DNA of 64,000 nucleotides from contig NC_061116.1 of NCBI RefSeq assembly GCF_002878395.1, positions 120,517,128-120,581,127 on the forward strand, written 5' to 3'. A program made the translations under genes and the position numbers. Positions 1 to 11,654 of this stretch are shown here, piece by piece. Numbering within the stretch: position 1 is the stretch's first letter; each line of letters begins with the position of its first letter. The notes beneath the pieces are model-generated. The model was not told the origin of the DNA. It made no database searches and was given only the letters and a program-made list of their open reading frames with translations. The DNA is from Capsicum annuum (taxonomy: Eukaryota; Streptophyta; Magnoliopsida; Solanales; Solanaceae).

Positions 1-275
1 TGCACAATCATTGCTCAACTTTTTTTGTCACTAAATGCAGTTAAAGGATATGAAGTTTTTCTATTAGATAGACGTTGATAATGGTGGTAGGTTACGAAAT
101 ATGGTATAAGGTAAGTTATAAGCACTTATATGATGCAATATGCTTTGACACGATGTATCAAAAGAATCGCTACAATATGCCATATGTGTCATTTATCGGC
201 ATCAACTATCACAGATAGTCGGTACCACTAGAATATGATCTCATTTCACACAAAGATTTAACAAGTTACAAATTA
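1..275 (+). pseudogene. FAR1/FHY3-like (MULE-derived) pseudogene, 5' fragment
   Basis: Around 75-115 a short segment reads DVDNGGRLRNMV. In another frame, about 130-250, a longer one contains CFDTMYQKNRYNMPYVSFIG followed by INYHR and a stop. This matches the start of the MULE/FAR1 DDE transposase domain, where FDTTY..NKY..P...F.G.NHH is conserved and the Asp is the first catalytic residue. FAR1/FHY3-type proteins are nuclear factors derived from Mutator-like transposases. The frame shifts, and one stop sits at the position of a conserved Gln (TAG). The start lies outside the window. Similarity ends near 275 and resumes at about 13315 after a large block of LTR-type DNA, so this is half of a gene or MULE split by later insertions. 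Family-level call only; it could be either a host FAR1-related gene or a MULE transposase. Confidence 0.6.
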
Positions 276-567
276 ATTTTTATAACTTGATTTGAGGCCA
301 AAAATATTTATCTAAGTGTTACTGATGGAAGGCTAAAAACCACCTTATTTTACCATCTTTTGCCTCACAATTGTTCTTTTTATTTGTCTCATCTTGAGCT
401 TAAATGATGTTATTTACGCTTTTGTTTCATAATTTGCTTATATAGGAGTGTATTGAGGTATTTGGGTCTTAAATAAGAGGAAAACTATCACCAGGGAACC
501 AAAAGGAACCATGGAAGGATCAACGTCACAACCCGTAGCAAAATGAGCAAAAAATAGCCAAGAAGAA
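276..567 (+). other. LTR-like sequence of an unassigned element, left part
   Basis: Non-coding DNA that interrupts the FAR1-like sequence. A TG at 288 begins a stretch resembling the starts of long LTRs, but I could not match a TSD at the far side. It is probably continuous with 12175-13314, because the chromovirus LTR that separates them has clear LTR ends. The ATGGAAGGATC at 510 is not followed by a usable reading frame. Confidence 0.3.
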
Positions 568-1640
568 TGTAATACCCGGGTTTTGAACTCTGAATTTTTT
601 TCAGTAATTGTGTTTACTGCTCAGGTTAAGACTCATGTGATAAGTCGTGAAGACTCATCATGAGTCGTATAGAGCAAATCGTAGTCTAACCAGTAAGTTG
701 TCCATGTTTGGTCCCTTGATAACTAGCCCACGGTACGAGTCATAAAGTCACATGATAAGTCGTTAGGTGTCACTTGTCGTCTTAAATGTAAAGGTTTCCA
801 TGAGTCTACCTTGGTCACGACTTGGTTCTCGTGAATCATATGGTGATGTCACGAGTCGTAGGGAGGGACTCGTGACCATAACAATAAGGGGTCAGTATTT
901 AGGGTCCTAGGTTATAAGTCTTGGCGACGACTCATGACCAGTTACCACGAGTCGTTACCTGACCTGTAGCGACTAGATGGCAATTTTCTTGTATTTTAAT
1001 TGGAAGTACTTTGGTCATTTCCTTTAATCCCCAATTATAACCCACGACATAAAACACCTTAAGGGACCCCATAAGTCTTCATTACTCAATCAAATACAAT
1101 ACCCAAGTCAAGAACAAAGCCAGAGTTTTCAAGGGTTGGTCATTAAAGGCTCCAAGTATAGTTTCTTCTTCAAATTCTTAATATTTTCAGGCATGTATCT
1201 CTTTCCCCCAAACTTTAAGGATTTTGATATGAAGTTGAAAATAACCTCAACCCACTTGCATTGGTTGCGAAATTGGATGATCACCTGGTTTTGCTTACTC
1301 TTCTAATCTATTGCATTGCACTAATGGCTAAACGGATAAAAATAGTTTACGAAAGTCCTTGATGGCCACGTTTTGATTTTAAATTTGAGACTTGGGGCCG
1401 TGGCATTCCCCCGGGTCGATGGATAATTGGAATGACATAATTATATAAGCTTACAAGTGTGATTGGTATGACGATACCAACGGTATATGCCTTGATAGAC
1501 GATTCTCAGGGTTTAATGGATGGGTTATGTGCTAATGTTTTAATTTGGGCTTAAAGGAGTTTGTGTAGCTTGTTGTGAAGGTGGAGGTCCCGGGGGTACC
1601 AATACTAAAAACTAGGGGTGGGCGTTCAATATTTCGATTT

Positions 1641-3214
1641 GCTTTCAGGTGTTTTTTTGGTTTTTTGGTTTTTGGTTATGAAATTATGTGTACCAAAAAC
1701 TGAACCAAATTAATTCGGTTCAGTTTGGTTTATGTAAATTTGGTTAGGTTCGATTTTGGTATAATAATTTTGATTTTTCGATTTTGGGCCTATTTGATGG
1801 TTTAAATTATATTTGTAAATTGAACTCTTTTTCAAGGTTAAAAATTAGTCACTAGGCCGAGATATTACCTTCTTCAATACTGATTTAAGGCCCAACTGTT
1901 ATTATTTGTGAATTTATTCCTTTAGTTCTTGATATTTATGTATATTTACACCCGTTGAATCACAGGCAGTGGAAAAGAGAAGGTCAAAATTTTCATATGT
2001 TGAATTTGAAGAACCTTTATTCATGCAAGCCCTGTGATAGGATGATAGATATGCCTGATGGTCATAACACCCTTAATTCGTATAGGAAGACATCTTTAAT
2101 TTCTAATATCAAAGTTACATATTACTAACTAATCATTTTACCTAAAAAGCCGACACCTTTATGCCTAATGAAACAGAATCCATTGAAGAAAGGACGTGTC
2201 AATCCCTTTGAAACTCCTAGCCTAATATCCTAACAGTACCGATCCATTTGAACTTCCTAGCATATCATTCAAAGAGCAATGTATTAGATCAACCTAAACC
2301 AAAATCTAATTTTGATAATTTTTCCTGCAAAATCAACAGCACAAGTAGCAAATACACAAACACATACACTTAAGATCATCTTGAAACTTTGAATTTACTT
2401 TACTAGGAGACATTTATACTATCACATCCCACTAGCAACATATACTAGGTAACTCTATTCACCAAGGCTAAAAAAATTGTCTTCCAGTGATCGATGTGAT
2501 GTTGCAAAGGAAATTAGCTATGGGTTTCAGTCTCCACCCTCACACAAAGGACGTGCTAAAGTGCTTCAACTTTCTTTTGTTGTACGGCCATTCACCTTTT
2601 CGATAAGTTTGCTGATGGTATAGGCCAATTTTATGCGGATATGCACCAGCACCACCATTCGAACCTCACAATGAAAGAGATACTTTTGATGTAGTGTTTA
2701 CAAGGTGACAGTTCTGACTTGTAAGATAGTACTTGTTTTCGTGGACAAGATGCTATGAACCCTTTTTCATGGTTGTTTATTTCCCCCAAAACCTGCAGAT
2801 CTGCTATGACCCTTTGATAATGGTAATATCAAATCTGTATGCAAACCAATGTCTAGAACAGCTCCACCATCGCAGGCAGTTCTGTTGGGGTTTCCATTAT
2901 CAAGTTCAACTCTAATTGGAAATCAAAATATACAATTGTCTTGCATTTTGCACATTAAATAAACCAAAAAATAAGAGTCATACTCAATCACTCATACTCA
3001 AAAGATCAATTGCATACTCATACTCAATTAAACATTTCACTAATTGGTACTTCATCTGAATCACTTCGTTGATATAACCTTAAACCACCATGGCATATTC
3101 AATAATCAATATTACCCCTTTGAAATAAAAAATGCATCAACTTATGGTATTCCAAGTTCCAACCAAAAATGAGTCAACATTAGGAACTTGCAACTTGTAA
3201 GTTAGATCAGTCAG
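1641..3214. other. Non-coding left arm of the hAT element
   Basis: AT-rich DNA between the left terminal repeat of the hAT and the copia insertion. In transposase orientation it is the 3' untranslated arm. No coding similarity, RNA gene or clear repeat was seen beyond the subterminal GGTTTTTTGG-type motifs up to about 1760. Confidence 0.5.
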
Positions 3215-3219
3215 TCCCT

Positions 3220-3518
3220 TGTAAGAATTGGAAAAATATTGATTGTATTGACTTAATTTCTCTGTAATCCAAGGAAGTATATATACAAAAACTTCTAACC
3301 GACTGAATATATACCTAGCATATTTATCCTATAGAAAAATATACACTTAATATATACATACCATATTTATCCTATTCCTAACAATAAGTATGGAAAGAAA
3401 TAAACTTGCTGACTTGTATACAAATTAGGGGAATAAAATCGTTGCTTCCATAAATTATCCATGTAAAAATTTATTTTTCACTTCATTGCTTTTGTCGATA
3501 AAATTCTTGGTTCCAACA
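3220..3518 (-). repeat. 3' LTR of copia element 1
   Basis: Plus strand reads TGTAAGAATTGG...TTCCAACA, so in element orientation it is TGTTGG...CTTACA. It pairs with 8057-8355 at the same length. The pol frame runs about 36 bp into this LTR before stopping. Confidence 0.95.
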
Positions 3519-4382
3519 TCCCCTCAAGTTGGAAGGGGAGGAAGATACACCCAACTTGCCTAAAATACGATGGTGTTGCGAACCAGAGAGAGACTTAGTA
3601 AATATGTCCACAATTTGGCAAGTCGATGGAACAAATGAGAGAGAAATGAGACCGGCAAAGAATTGTTGTCGGACAAAGTCACAATCCAAATCAACGTGTT
3701 TCGTCCGTTCATGAAAGACCAGATTTTTAGCTATGTGAATTGCAGCTTTGCAATCAGAATGAAGAGAAATGAGAAGAGAAGGGTTGAAAGATAGATCAGA
3801 AAGAAGACGAACGAGCCAAGTAAGTTCTGCAACTACTCGTCTCATTGATCTGTATTCAGCTTCGGCAGAAGAAAGGGAAATCGATGGCTGCTTTTTGGAC
3901 TTCCAAGAAATGGGAGATCCCCCAAGGCTAATGTAAAAACCACTCACTGATCTGTGTAAATCGGGACATGCTCCCCAATCAGAGTCACAAAAAGCAAGCA
4001 ATTGAAGGAAAGAATCTGAGGACATGAAAATTCCAAGCCCGGGGGTCGAAAGAAGATACTTTAAACAATGTAAAGCAGCATCAAAATGGGGACGACGGGG
4101 CTGTTGCATAAGTTGGCTTAGATATTGCACAGCAAATGACAAATCAGGTCGGGTATGGGTCAAGTAATTAAGTTTGCCAACGAGTCTCCGATAAATGGTA
4201 GGGTTTGAAAGAAGATCACCTAAATCTGCACGAAGCTTGCAAGTAGGATCTAGTGGAGAGTTAACAGGTTGGAGATCAGCACAACCAAACTCAGAAATCA
4301 ATTCTAATGTTGATTTTTGTTGACTCAGAATTAAACCATGTTGTTCCCGAATGATTTCCATGCCAAGAAAATAACTTGCCAA
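3483..4382 (-). CDS. Copia pol: RNase H and end of reverse transcriptase
   Basis: Open frame of 299 codons, the best preserved part of the element. Residues 1-60 hold the region that links reverse transcriptase to RNase H (YFLGMEI, then SPLDPTCKL near 42-50). The RNase H acidic residues are visible: CDSDWG near 132-137, SAEAEYRS near 172-179, LHSDCKAA near 207-214 and KHVDLD near 229-233. RNase H removes RNA from the RNA-DNA hybrid during reverse transcription in virus-like particles. The frame continues through the polypurine tract into the 3' LTR, ending REFYRQKQ-like. The first Met is internal, because the real protein would be one gag-pol polyprotein starting near 7965. Confidence 0.92.
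   Translation of the reverse strand: MASYFLGMEIIREQHGLILSQQKSTLELISEFGCADLQPVNSPLDPTCKLRADLGDLLSNPTIYRRLVGKLNYLTHTRPDLSFAVQYLSQLMQQPRRPHFDAALHCLKYLLSTPGLGIFMSSDSFLQLLAFCDSDWGACPDLHRSVSGFYISLGGSPISWKSKKQPSISLSSAEAEYRSMRRVVAELTWLVRLLSDLSFNPSLLISLHSDCKAAIHIAKNLVFHERTKHVDLDCDFVRQQFFAGLISLSFVPSTCQIVDIFTKSLSGSQHHRILGKLGVSSSPSNLRGCWNQEFYRQKQ
3519..3530 (-). other. Polypurine tract of copia element 1
   Basis: Element-strand sequence CTTGAGGGGA lies directly upstream of the 3' LTR, the expected place for the plus-strand primer. Confidence 0.8.
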
Positions 4383-5010
4383 GCCAAGATCTTTGATTTG
4401 AAATTCTGAATCAAGAAATGCTTTCAGACTTTGATTTCAGTAGGGTCATTGACAATGATCAAAATATCGTCGACATAAACAGCTAATATAGTTATCCCAG
4501 AGTCAGATTTCTTATAAATTAGGGAGTAGTCATTTAAATAGTGAAATATCCTTTAAATTAAGGGGTGCAGTGAGTCGAGCATACCATTGCCGAGAAACTT
4601 TTTAGCCCATACAAAGATTTACACAACCTGCACACATGATTAGGACTAGGAGCACATAATCCTGGAGGAAACTTCATATAGATCTCTTTTTGTAGGTCTC
4701 CGTGAAGAAATGCATTGTTCATGTCTAATTGATTCAAATCCCATCCCTTTTTAACAGCAATAGCCAAAAGACACCGAACAGTAGTCATCTTAACTACGGG
4801 GGAGAAAGTCTCGGTGAAATCTATATCTTCTCGTTGAGTATCTCCCCTAATTATCAGTCGTGTTTTATATCTTTCAACATTCCCATTAGAGCGATATTTA
4901 ACCTTATAAACCCACTTACAAGGTAATGCTTTGTGCCCTTTAGGTAATTCAACAACATCCCATGTTCAATTAGATTCTAAAGCCTGAAACTCTTTAGCCA
5001 TTTTTTCCTG
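4383..5010 (-). pseudogene. Copia pol: reverse transcriptase (broken)
   Basis: From the 5' side: [17 protein letters not shown] (about 4850-4930), then [23 protein letters not shown] (about 4670-4735), a KSLYGLK block (about 4600-4620) and the catalytic YVDD box at 4466-4477 followed by ILIIV. The first catalytic Asp ([10 protein letters not shown]) and both YVDD Asp residues are kept. At least one frameshift separates KSLYGLK from YVDD, and a stop lies upstream near 4967. The enzyme copies element RNA into cDNA. It is continuous with the RNase H frame at 3483-4382. Confidence 0.9.
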
Positions 5011-5745
5011 CCAACATGGGTGTAAAACAGCCTGGGAAAATTGATTAGGTTCAACAATGCTGGAAAAGGAATGAATGAGGGACTGATTAGAAGAAGTTAG
5101 AGTAGAAATAGGCAAAATCAAGGGGTTAAGGGAATCGTCAAAACAAGAAGATATGAAATTAGTTAAGTACACATAATCCTCCAAATAAGAAGGCTTAGTG
5201 TGCGATCTGGTGGATTTTCTTGGAGCTGTTTGTGTAGAAGGTATAATAGGAGCAGTACTTGGTATAGAATTTGTAGGAATTTGTTCAATCGGATTGATAG
5301 GAATATGAATAACTGGATTAACAGAAACAGAATATGAAACAGAAGATTGTTCCCTGATATGAGTAGATTGGACAGTGTGCTCAGGCAAGAAAAAATCAAT
5401 AGAAGGTTCGATGAATGGAGTGGTAGAGTAGTTAGGGAAAATTGGAGTGGAAATAGACTGATCTGAAAAGGGAAAATTGTTTCATAAAATATTACATCCC
5501 TAGAAATAATAATTTTCCTAGTAGTTAAATCTAAAAGCTTATATCCTTTCTTCGCAAAAGGATAGCCCAAGAGAACACATTTCGTGGATCTAGAATCAAA
5601 CTTTGACCTATGCGGAGATGAAGTAGATGCATAACAAAGACATCCAAAAGGCTTGAGTAGAGCATAATAAGGTGGTTTCCCAAAAGTACTTCATAGGGAG
5701 ATTTAAGATTTAAAACCTTAGAAGGAAATCTGTTTATTAAGAAAG
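5011..5745 (-). pseudogene. Copia pol: integrase C-terminal region and linker
   Basis: Decoded pieces include FAKKGYKLLDLTTRKIIISRDV (near 5500-5570), typical of the sequence after the copia integrase core, then a Ser/Pro/Ile-rich linker, and finally RKSTRSHTKPSYLEDYV and PCWQEKMAKEFQALE just before the reverse transcriptase. The variable linker is usual in copia polyproteins. Two overlapping frames carry parts of it, so there is at least one frameshift. Confidence 0.75.
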
Positions 5746-6350
5746 TTGCGATTAATATACAGTCTCCCTAATATGCAATAGGAAGCTTGGATTGGAAAAG
5801 TAAAGCTCTAGATGTCTCAAGAAGGTGTTTGTGCTTCCTTTCCATAAGACCATTTTGTTGTGGAGTGTGGACGCAAGTATTTTGGCATAGGATCCCCATA
5901 GAATAAAGATATGCCGACGTAAGTGAACTTGTACCCAATTCCAGAGCATTATCAGATCTAATGGTTTTAACTCTAGTTTGAAATTGTGTTTGTACCATGG
6001 CCAAGAATGATTTTAAAATAGAGAAAGCATTGCTCTTGCTTTTAAGTAAATAAGTCCAAGTAGCTTTACTAAAATCATCTACGATAGTGAGGAAGTATCT
6101 AAAACAGTCGTAAGTAGTAGATTTATATGGCCCCCATATGTCAATATGAATAAGCTCAAAAATAGAAGCAGTGGAAATATGACTTGAATGAAAAGGTAAT
6201 TTGCATTGTCTAGCTTTAAAATAAATATACAAGGAGTAGAAGAATTAGATGGAGACAAAAGCTGCAAACTTGAAATATTCTTCATATTCAAGAGGGGCAT
6301 ATGTCCTAATCTCATGTGCCAAAGGCTTACATCTGAACTTAACTTAGAAA
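5746..6350 (-). pseudogene. Copia pol: integrase core (broken)
   Basis: The main frame (5768-6232) contains the DDE triad: Asp in FELIHIDIWGP (residue 31), Asp in IRSDNALELG (residue 94) and Glu in QQNGLMERKHKHLL (residue 131). The last two are about 36 residues apart, close to the DX35E of the family. A GAG-pre-integrase motif, MRLGHMPLLNMKNIS, lies just upstream (about 6260-6315) in another frame, so a frameshift separates them. At the zinc-binding HHCC site the expected Cys-x2-Cys reads as Tyr at both positions (YIYFKARQ). Integrase inserts the cDNA; this copy is probably inactive. Confidence 0.88.
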
Positions 6351-6442
6351 CTGAATGAAAAGCGTAAGTATCACTTTGACTAATGCAACTGGAAGAAAAC
6401 TGAGAAACTTGTTAAATAATTAGCTTAGAAACTGGATGCTGC

Positions 6443-6900
6443 TTAATCGGGAATGACTTGAGCAAATATAAACCATCTTGCACTACCAAGTACCATGGGC
6501 CTCTTCATTGAAGGGGCCTGAAAAAGTGCAGCAAAAGAACAAAAGAGTAAGTGACAATCAAGAGTTTTGGTTAGCCAATAAAGACATAAAAGATTGAATC
6601 TAAAATCTGGAACAAACAAGACATTTTTTAGTGTTAAATTTGGAAGAATTCTGACCGTTCCTATTTGATTTACTTTGGCCTTTTGAGAATTTAGAAAATT
6701 AACAAAGACAGGTTTAAGTAAAGGTCTAATATCAGAGAGAATAGAATTATCGTATGTCATGTGTTCTATAGCTCCTGAATCCAGGATCTAGGAACTAGAA
6801 TCAATATGTGAAAAGCACGAAAGAGGATTAAAGTGAGGCTGGATTATACCAGCACAATTGGTAGTAGCATTAGCATCAGAGGTATGATCTCCTTGTTAGC
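6443..6900 (-). pseudogene. Copia pol: protease region
   Basis: Decodes to MTYDNSIL..., then KVNQIGTVRILPNLTLKNVLFVPDFRFNLL. This is the usual end of the copia aspartic protease (M(T/S)..., G.v.l..L.LKNVLyVP.f..NLLS). The catalytic D-S/T-G would lie upstream near 6770-6790, where the frame is interrupted (DSGAIEHMTYD-like after correction). A gap with stops separates this from the zinc knuckle. Assigned by conserved order rather than by an intact active site. Confidence 0.75.
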
Positions 6901-7037
6901 CAGACTTCACCTGTTGAAGCAGTTGAAAAAGTTGAGAAAACTGCTCTTGTATGATATTTTTTTCTAAGAATCTGTGTCATGCATTTGTTCTTTTCCTGTT
7001 TCCTCTTAAGCCATTGCTTGGTGCTGGACGGCCCTCC

Positions 7038-7965
7038 TTAAAACCTCCTAGGCTTAGTGAACTTGAAATTATGAGGGAATCCTTTTAACCTGTAGCAATG
7101 GTCGATTGTGTGACCAAGTTTCTTGCAATAGTTGCAAAACATATGGTTCTTTTTTTCCTCAGAATATCCTTTAAACTTGTTGTCTGGCCTATTATTTTTA
7201 AGATTTCCTCCTTGTCGATTTTCTACCAGGAAAGTTGATTCAATGGGATATTTACTCACATTGTTTTTCATCTTGGATGAGAAGTGAGTAAGCCTGATTA
7301 ACACTAGGAAGTGGTGAGATCATTAGAATATTGCTTCGAACAGAGGAATAAGTGTCGTTAAGACCCATTAAGAACTGGATTGAACGACCATCCAAAAGTG
7401 ATTTAAGGGTTTTGGATGCACCACAACTACAGTGCACAAAAGTATTGAGAGCAACAAGCTCATCCCAGATCCTTTTTACCTTAGTGTAGTATTCGAGAAT
7501 GTCAGAATTTCCTTGAACCAGCCCACTCAATTCCTTTTAAAGCTGAAAGAGTTGAGCACCGTTTGATTGTCTAGATCTGTCTTCTAACTCTTTCCAAATT
7601 TCATGTGTTGTTTTAGAGTACAACACACTCTCTGCGAAATCTTTTGACAAAGAGTTTAAGATCTACGAGATTACCATATCGTTACAATGGCTCCATGGTT
7701 GAAAAAGAGAAGAAGAGGACTCTGGTTGAGCAAAACTCCCATCAATAAATCCTAGCATATTTTTAGTAGACAGTGCAATGTGTATAGCTCTTCGCCATCC
7801 TCCGTAACCCTTTCCATCAAAAACTGCATTCACTAGTATCATTCTCGGTGAGTCAAAAGGGTGAAGGTAGTACGAGTGGGTGGAATCAGCCAAGGTAGAG
7901 TTGGTTGCATCCTTGGTGCTACCAGTAGCTACTGCTGCTATTTCATGGGTTATTGGATTCACCAT
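7038..7965 (-). pseudogene. Copia gag (broken)
   Basis: The likely start is the Met at 7965 (MVNPITHEIAAVATG). The N-terminal domain has HPFDSPRMILVNAVFDGKGYGGWRRAIHIALS and a GFIDGS block, typical of copia gag. Next comes the UBN2-type domain (about 7252-7530: YYTKVKRIWDELV, FLMGLNDTYSSVRSNILM). An intact CCHC zinc knuckle, C-x2-C-x4-H-x4-C (CNYCKKLGHTIDHC), lies near 7095-7137. Gag forms the virus-like particle and the knuckle binds element RNA. Stops and frameshifts near 7535 and 7660 break it into three pieces. Confidence 0.88.
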
Positions 7966-8043
7966 TGTCAAAAAGATAAGAGAAAAAAGGAGAAAGAAAA
8001 TAACACGGATTGAAAATGATATGAAAGGAAGGATCAACCCTAA

Positions 8044-8056
8044 GGCTTTGATACCA
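8044..8056 (-). other. Primer-binding site of copia element 1
   Basis: Element-strand TGGTATCAAAGCC starts directly after the 5' LTR. It is close to the usual plant site TGGTATCAGAGC, complementary to the 3' end of initiator tRNA-Met. Confidence 0.9.
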
Positions 8057-8355
8057 TGTAAGAATTGGAAAAACATTGATTGTATTGAATCAATTTCTCT
8101 GTAATACAAGGACGTATATATACAAAAACTTCTAACCGACTGAATATATACCTATCATATTTACCCTATATACAAATATATACTTAACATATACCTACCA
8201 TATTTATCCTATTCCTAACAATAAGTATGGAAAGAAATAAACTTGCTGACTTGTATACAAATTAGGGGAATAAAATCGTTGTTTCGATAAATTGCCCATG
8301 TAAAAATTTATTTTTCACTTCATTTCTTTTGTCGATAAAACTCTTGGTTCCAACA
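8057..8355 (-). repeat. 5' LTR of copia element 1
   Basis: Plus strand reads TGTAAGAATTGG...TTCCAACA, 299 bp, matching 3220-3518. As the 5' LTR in the minus orientation it would carry the promoter. Confidence 0.95.
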
Positions 8356-8360
8356 TCCCT

Positions 8361-8807
8361 GCTATCACATCTCAAAGTTCAAGCCATCACAGCCTTTCAG
8401 TAGACAGACTCCAACATAAACAAAATTGAGACCTAAACTTTAAACTGAATTTTCAACTTAAAATCTCAAATACAAGTAAATATGAATTATAGGTGTTCTT
8501 ATCAATACCAATATCACAACCATACTCAAATAACCAAATACTTAGCTTACAGACATGGGATAAATAAACTTAAAGCCAATATTGCTTGAACAGTAGCATA
8601 ATAGTTAAATACAAATCGTCTTTTCGTCTTCATTAGAAATTTCGTGAACCTTCAAGACAAAATCAAAACTCAAAAGTTAGAAGATAACTTACAATTTATA
8701 AAATAAAAGGATATAACCAAACAAATAAAGTATTGACTATTGAGCTGACCCAATCATCACCACCACTATTTTCCATCTCTAATAAAAATTTAAGCAAATA
8801 TGTTATA
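8361..8807. other. hAT internal non-coding DNA
   Basis: hAT sequence between the copia insertion and the transposase C-terminus. No coding similarity seen; it is likely 3' untranslated sequence of the transposase gene. Confidence 0.5.
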
Positions 8808-10925
8808 CTATAACACAAATAAGTATATTAATTTTTTTGAAAAAAACACATAAAAATATAAAGTCTTACCAAGTTCAATTTTCTCAAGTAACTCCAAATT
8901 TTCTTCAATATAAATAGGACTAGTCTCTTGTCTAAGCCAATCTTGAACACAAATTAGGCATTGCACACGTTTAGAAGTCAATGAACTTCTGAATGGATCA
9001 AGAATACGACCGTCGGTGCTAAATTCACATTTCGATGCCACACTTGACATTGGAATAGCCAATACATCACAAGCCAGCTGTGAAAGGATGGGAAAACCTA
9101 GGAGAATTAACTTTCCACCAATTTAAGATATCAAAATCCTCAGATTCAAATTCAGATTCAGGCTCGAGCATAGGTTCTAGGTCTTCACCAAGGAATTTAT
9201 TCAACTCAAATTTAGTACCTCCAGTACTACCACAATCTTTCGACTTTTTCTTCATGTGAAGCTTATTTCTCAAAGTATTTGTGTTCAAACTTTGAGGAAG
9301 AATAGAATTGATGAAGAATCAAATCCAGATGAGTCAAATGAAGTGTATCCGGATAAAGTTTTAGAACCTTTTGAATACTTTCTTACATAAAAAGCAAATA
9401 AATTCTTCAAATAAGTTTCTATTTTATCACTTACTTTCTTTCCCATTTCTTTCCTTAATAACTCTTCAAGAGCAAAGCTAACATACTCAAACTTATTACG
9501 AGGATCCAAAACAAAAGCAATAAAAATAATTTTGTTCATCTATTCAGGAGTCCCCTAATAAGTCTTGAACTTTTCTTGCATCCCCATAGCTATTTTGCGC
9601 AACTCAACATCATCACTTGTCATACACACTTTCAAATAAGCATCAAGTTCACATATATCCTCAAAATGAACATTACAAGTGACATACCATAACCTAAAAC
9701 CTTTAAAGTGAGCTCATACAATCTTTCAAGAAACTTTATGGCATTCCTCACATTTACCCAATCATCACTGTGGATTGAACCTGCAACACTGCCATCTTCG
9801 CAAACATCAGTAGAATGATAAGAATTAAGGTTATCATAATAAAGATCAAACCTCTCAAAAGCCTTCTCAAACTTATCTAATGATAACATCTTACTACATT
9901 CTATATTTTGCATTTCACAATATTTTGTGAAGTTTCTTATTCTTGCAGAGGATCAAACATACTTAACCATTTGTCTTACTCATTTGATAGAAGGACCAAT
10001 TTCCTTCAAACCATCTTGCACAATTAGATTTAAGTATGTGAGTCATACATCTCACGTGAAGATTCTTACCATCCATTATATTGGTTCTCCATATATCTAA
10101 CTTCTTAGATAAAACTAAAGCTATAATATATTTAAAGAAGCATTGTCAACAGTAACTGAGAAGACATTGTCAATATTCCAATCAAGCAAACAATTACTAA
10201 TGCACTCCGCCAAATGCTCACCTTTATGATTAGTGATAGGGCAAATATTCAATATTCTTTTATGAAAAACCCAATCTCAATCAATAAAGTGAGCAGTCAA
10301 ACACATATAGTTAATTCTTTGCATTAATGTCCATGTATCTATTGTAAGACAAATTCATGGTTGCATTTCTTTAAAATACCTCTTCAAGCTTAGTCTCAAT
10401 TCACCATAAGAATCATAACAATCTCTTGTTATTGTTCTACGGGAAGGGATCTGAAATAAAGGTTGGGTTTTACTCATAAACTTCTTAAAGCCTTCATTTT
10501 ATAAAAAGCTAAATGGCAACTCATCTACAATATCATCTTCGCTAAAGCTCTTCTAACCACTTCTTTCTCAAATTTTCAATATTCTCCCGATGAATCCTTT
10601 GTTTGAAAGTTTAACAATACTTGACTAGTAGACGGGGGAGGGGGGGGGGAGGGGGGGCTTATACACTTTGCATCTAGATAAATATTGTCTCAATCCACTT
10701 GTTCCATTTTTAGATGATTGAGCAGCATCATTTTGATGACAATGAAAACAGTTTGCTATAACTAGTTTACCATTTTCAAATATCTTTTCAAAATATTACC
10801 AAGTAGCAGATCTACTTTCCATTTCTTTCCTTTTCTTTAAATCTATAGTGTCAATTGAGTTTTCATTGCTATTATCAGGTATTTTATCAGTTGAACCAGC
10901 CGCACTAACTCGACTTTTATGAGTA
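8808..10925 (-). pseudogene. hAT transposase (Ac/Tam3 superfamily), broken
   Basis: In minus orientation the protein begins with a Ser/Asn/Lys-rich N-terminus (about 10830-10925) and a BED-type zinc finger region (YFEKIFENGK then CFHCHQ, about 10740-10810). After long degraded stretches comes YDNLNSYHS (9632-9913) and MNKIIFIAFVLDPRNKFEYV (9480-9539). Near the end are FDILNWWKVNSPRF (about 9095-9140) and the C-terminal dimerisation motif PMSSVASKCEFSTDGRILDP with FRSSLTSKRVQCLICVQDWL (about 8920-9060). The last is the hallmark of hAT transposases. At least five frames carry the pieces, so many frameshifts and stops are present. The enzyme would act at the TIRs at 1613 and 11686. Confidence 0.88.
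10634..10657 (+). repeat. Poly-G tract (possible G-quadruplex)
   Basis: Three G runs of 5, 10 and 7 separated by single A residues, inside the hAT transposase region. On the coding strand it is a C-rich run giving Pro/Ser codons. Confidence 0.9.
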
Positions 10926-11089
10926 ATCTATGTAAAATTTGAAGAGGAAAATAATATTAACAATGTTTACTATTTACTGTTTAGTGTTTACAGAATCAGA
11001 AAACGAGAAAATTCAATTTCAAAAATTAGTTAATGAAAAAGTTTGCTAAAAGGAAAAGTCAGGCTCTTTAGACCTCACTTCATATTTCA

Positions 11090-11654
11090 AAAAATCATCG
11101 ATTAAAATTTAAAAGGGATTCACCACTATTTCTGCAAAATCACTTCACATTTCACAGAAAAACAAAGAAAAAGAAGGGAAAAAAAGAAGAAAAAGAAAAA
11201 AATAGAAAAAAGGGTACCTGATTCGCCATTGGTCAACACTGTCGCTGTTGGTTTAGTCATTCACCATTGTCACTGTTCTTCGTTCGCCGATGATCAGGTG
11301 GATTCATCGTTCATTGTTGTCATCGGTGTTGCCACCTTCGTTGAGAGATACAGATAAATGTGTAAATGTGTAACACTATAACTTAGGGGCTAGGGCTTCA
11401 GCCTTCAACCTTCTTCACTCTGTAGATTTTATATTTTTAATAATTATTTAATTTAATGGGAAAAATATGGATTTCGGTTTTGGGCAAGAAGTATGCACAT
11501 TTTGGTTAATGGGTAGAAAAATATATAAGTATACACATTTCAGTTTAAATCAAAAATTGAAATTCATTGATTCAATAACCGAAAATCAAATTGAAAATCG
11601 AAATTACTAACAAAAACCAAACCCAAACCAAAACCAAAATGCCAAATTAATTCG
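11090..11654. other. Right arm of the hAT element
   Basis: Non-coding DNA upstream of the transposase start. It has an A/G-rich run (11160-11215) and, beyond about 11460, subterminal AAACCAAACC and ATTCGGTTCGG motifs that mirror the left end. It would contain the transposase promoter, but no TATA box stands out. Confidence 0.5.

Larger units (their letters stand above)
3220..8355 (-). mobile_element. Full-length Ty1/copia retrotransposon
   Basis: Structurally complete element of 5136 bp: two LTRs of 299 bp (3220-3518 and 8057-8355), a perfect 5-bp target duplication TCCCT (3215-3219 and 8356-8360), a primer-binding site next to the right LTR and a polypurine tract next to the left LTR. On the minus strand the order is gag, protease, integrase, reverse transcriptase, RNase H, which defines Ty1/copia. 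Hand alignment of the LTRs gives about 18 mismatches in 299 positions. The coding region carries stops and frameshifts, so it is probably inactive. It sits inside the hAT element and is younger than it. Confidence 0.95.
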
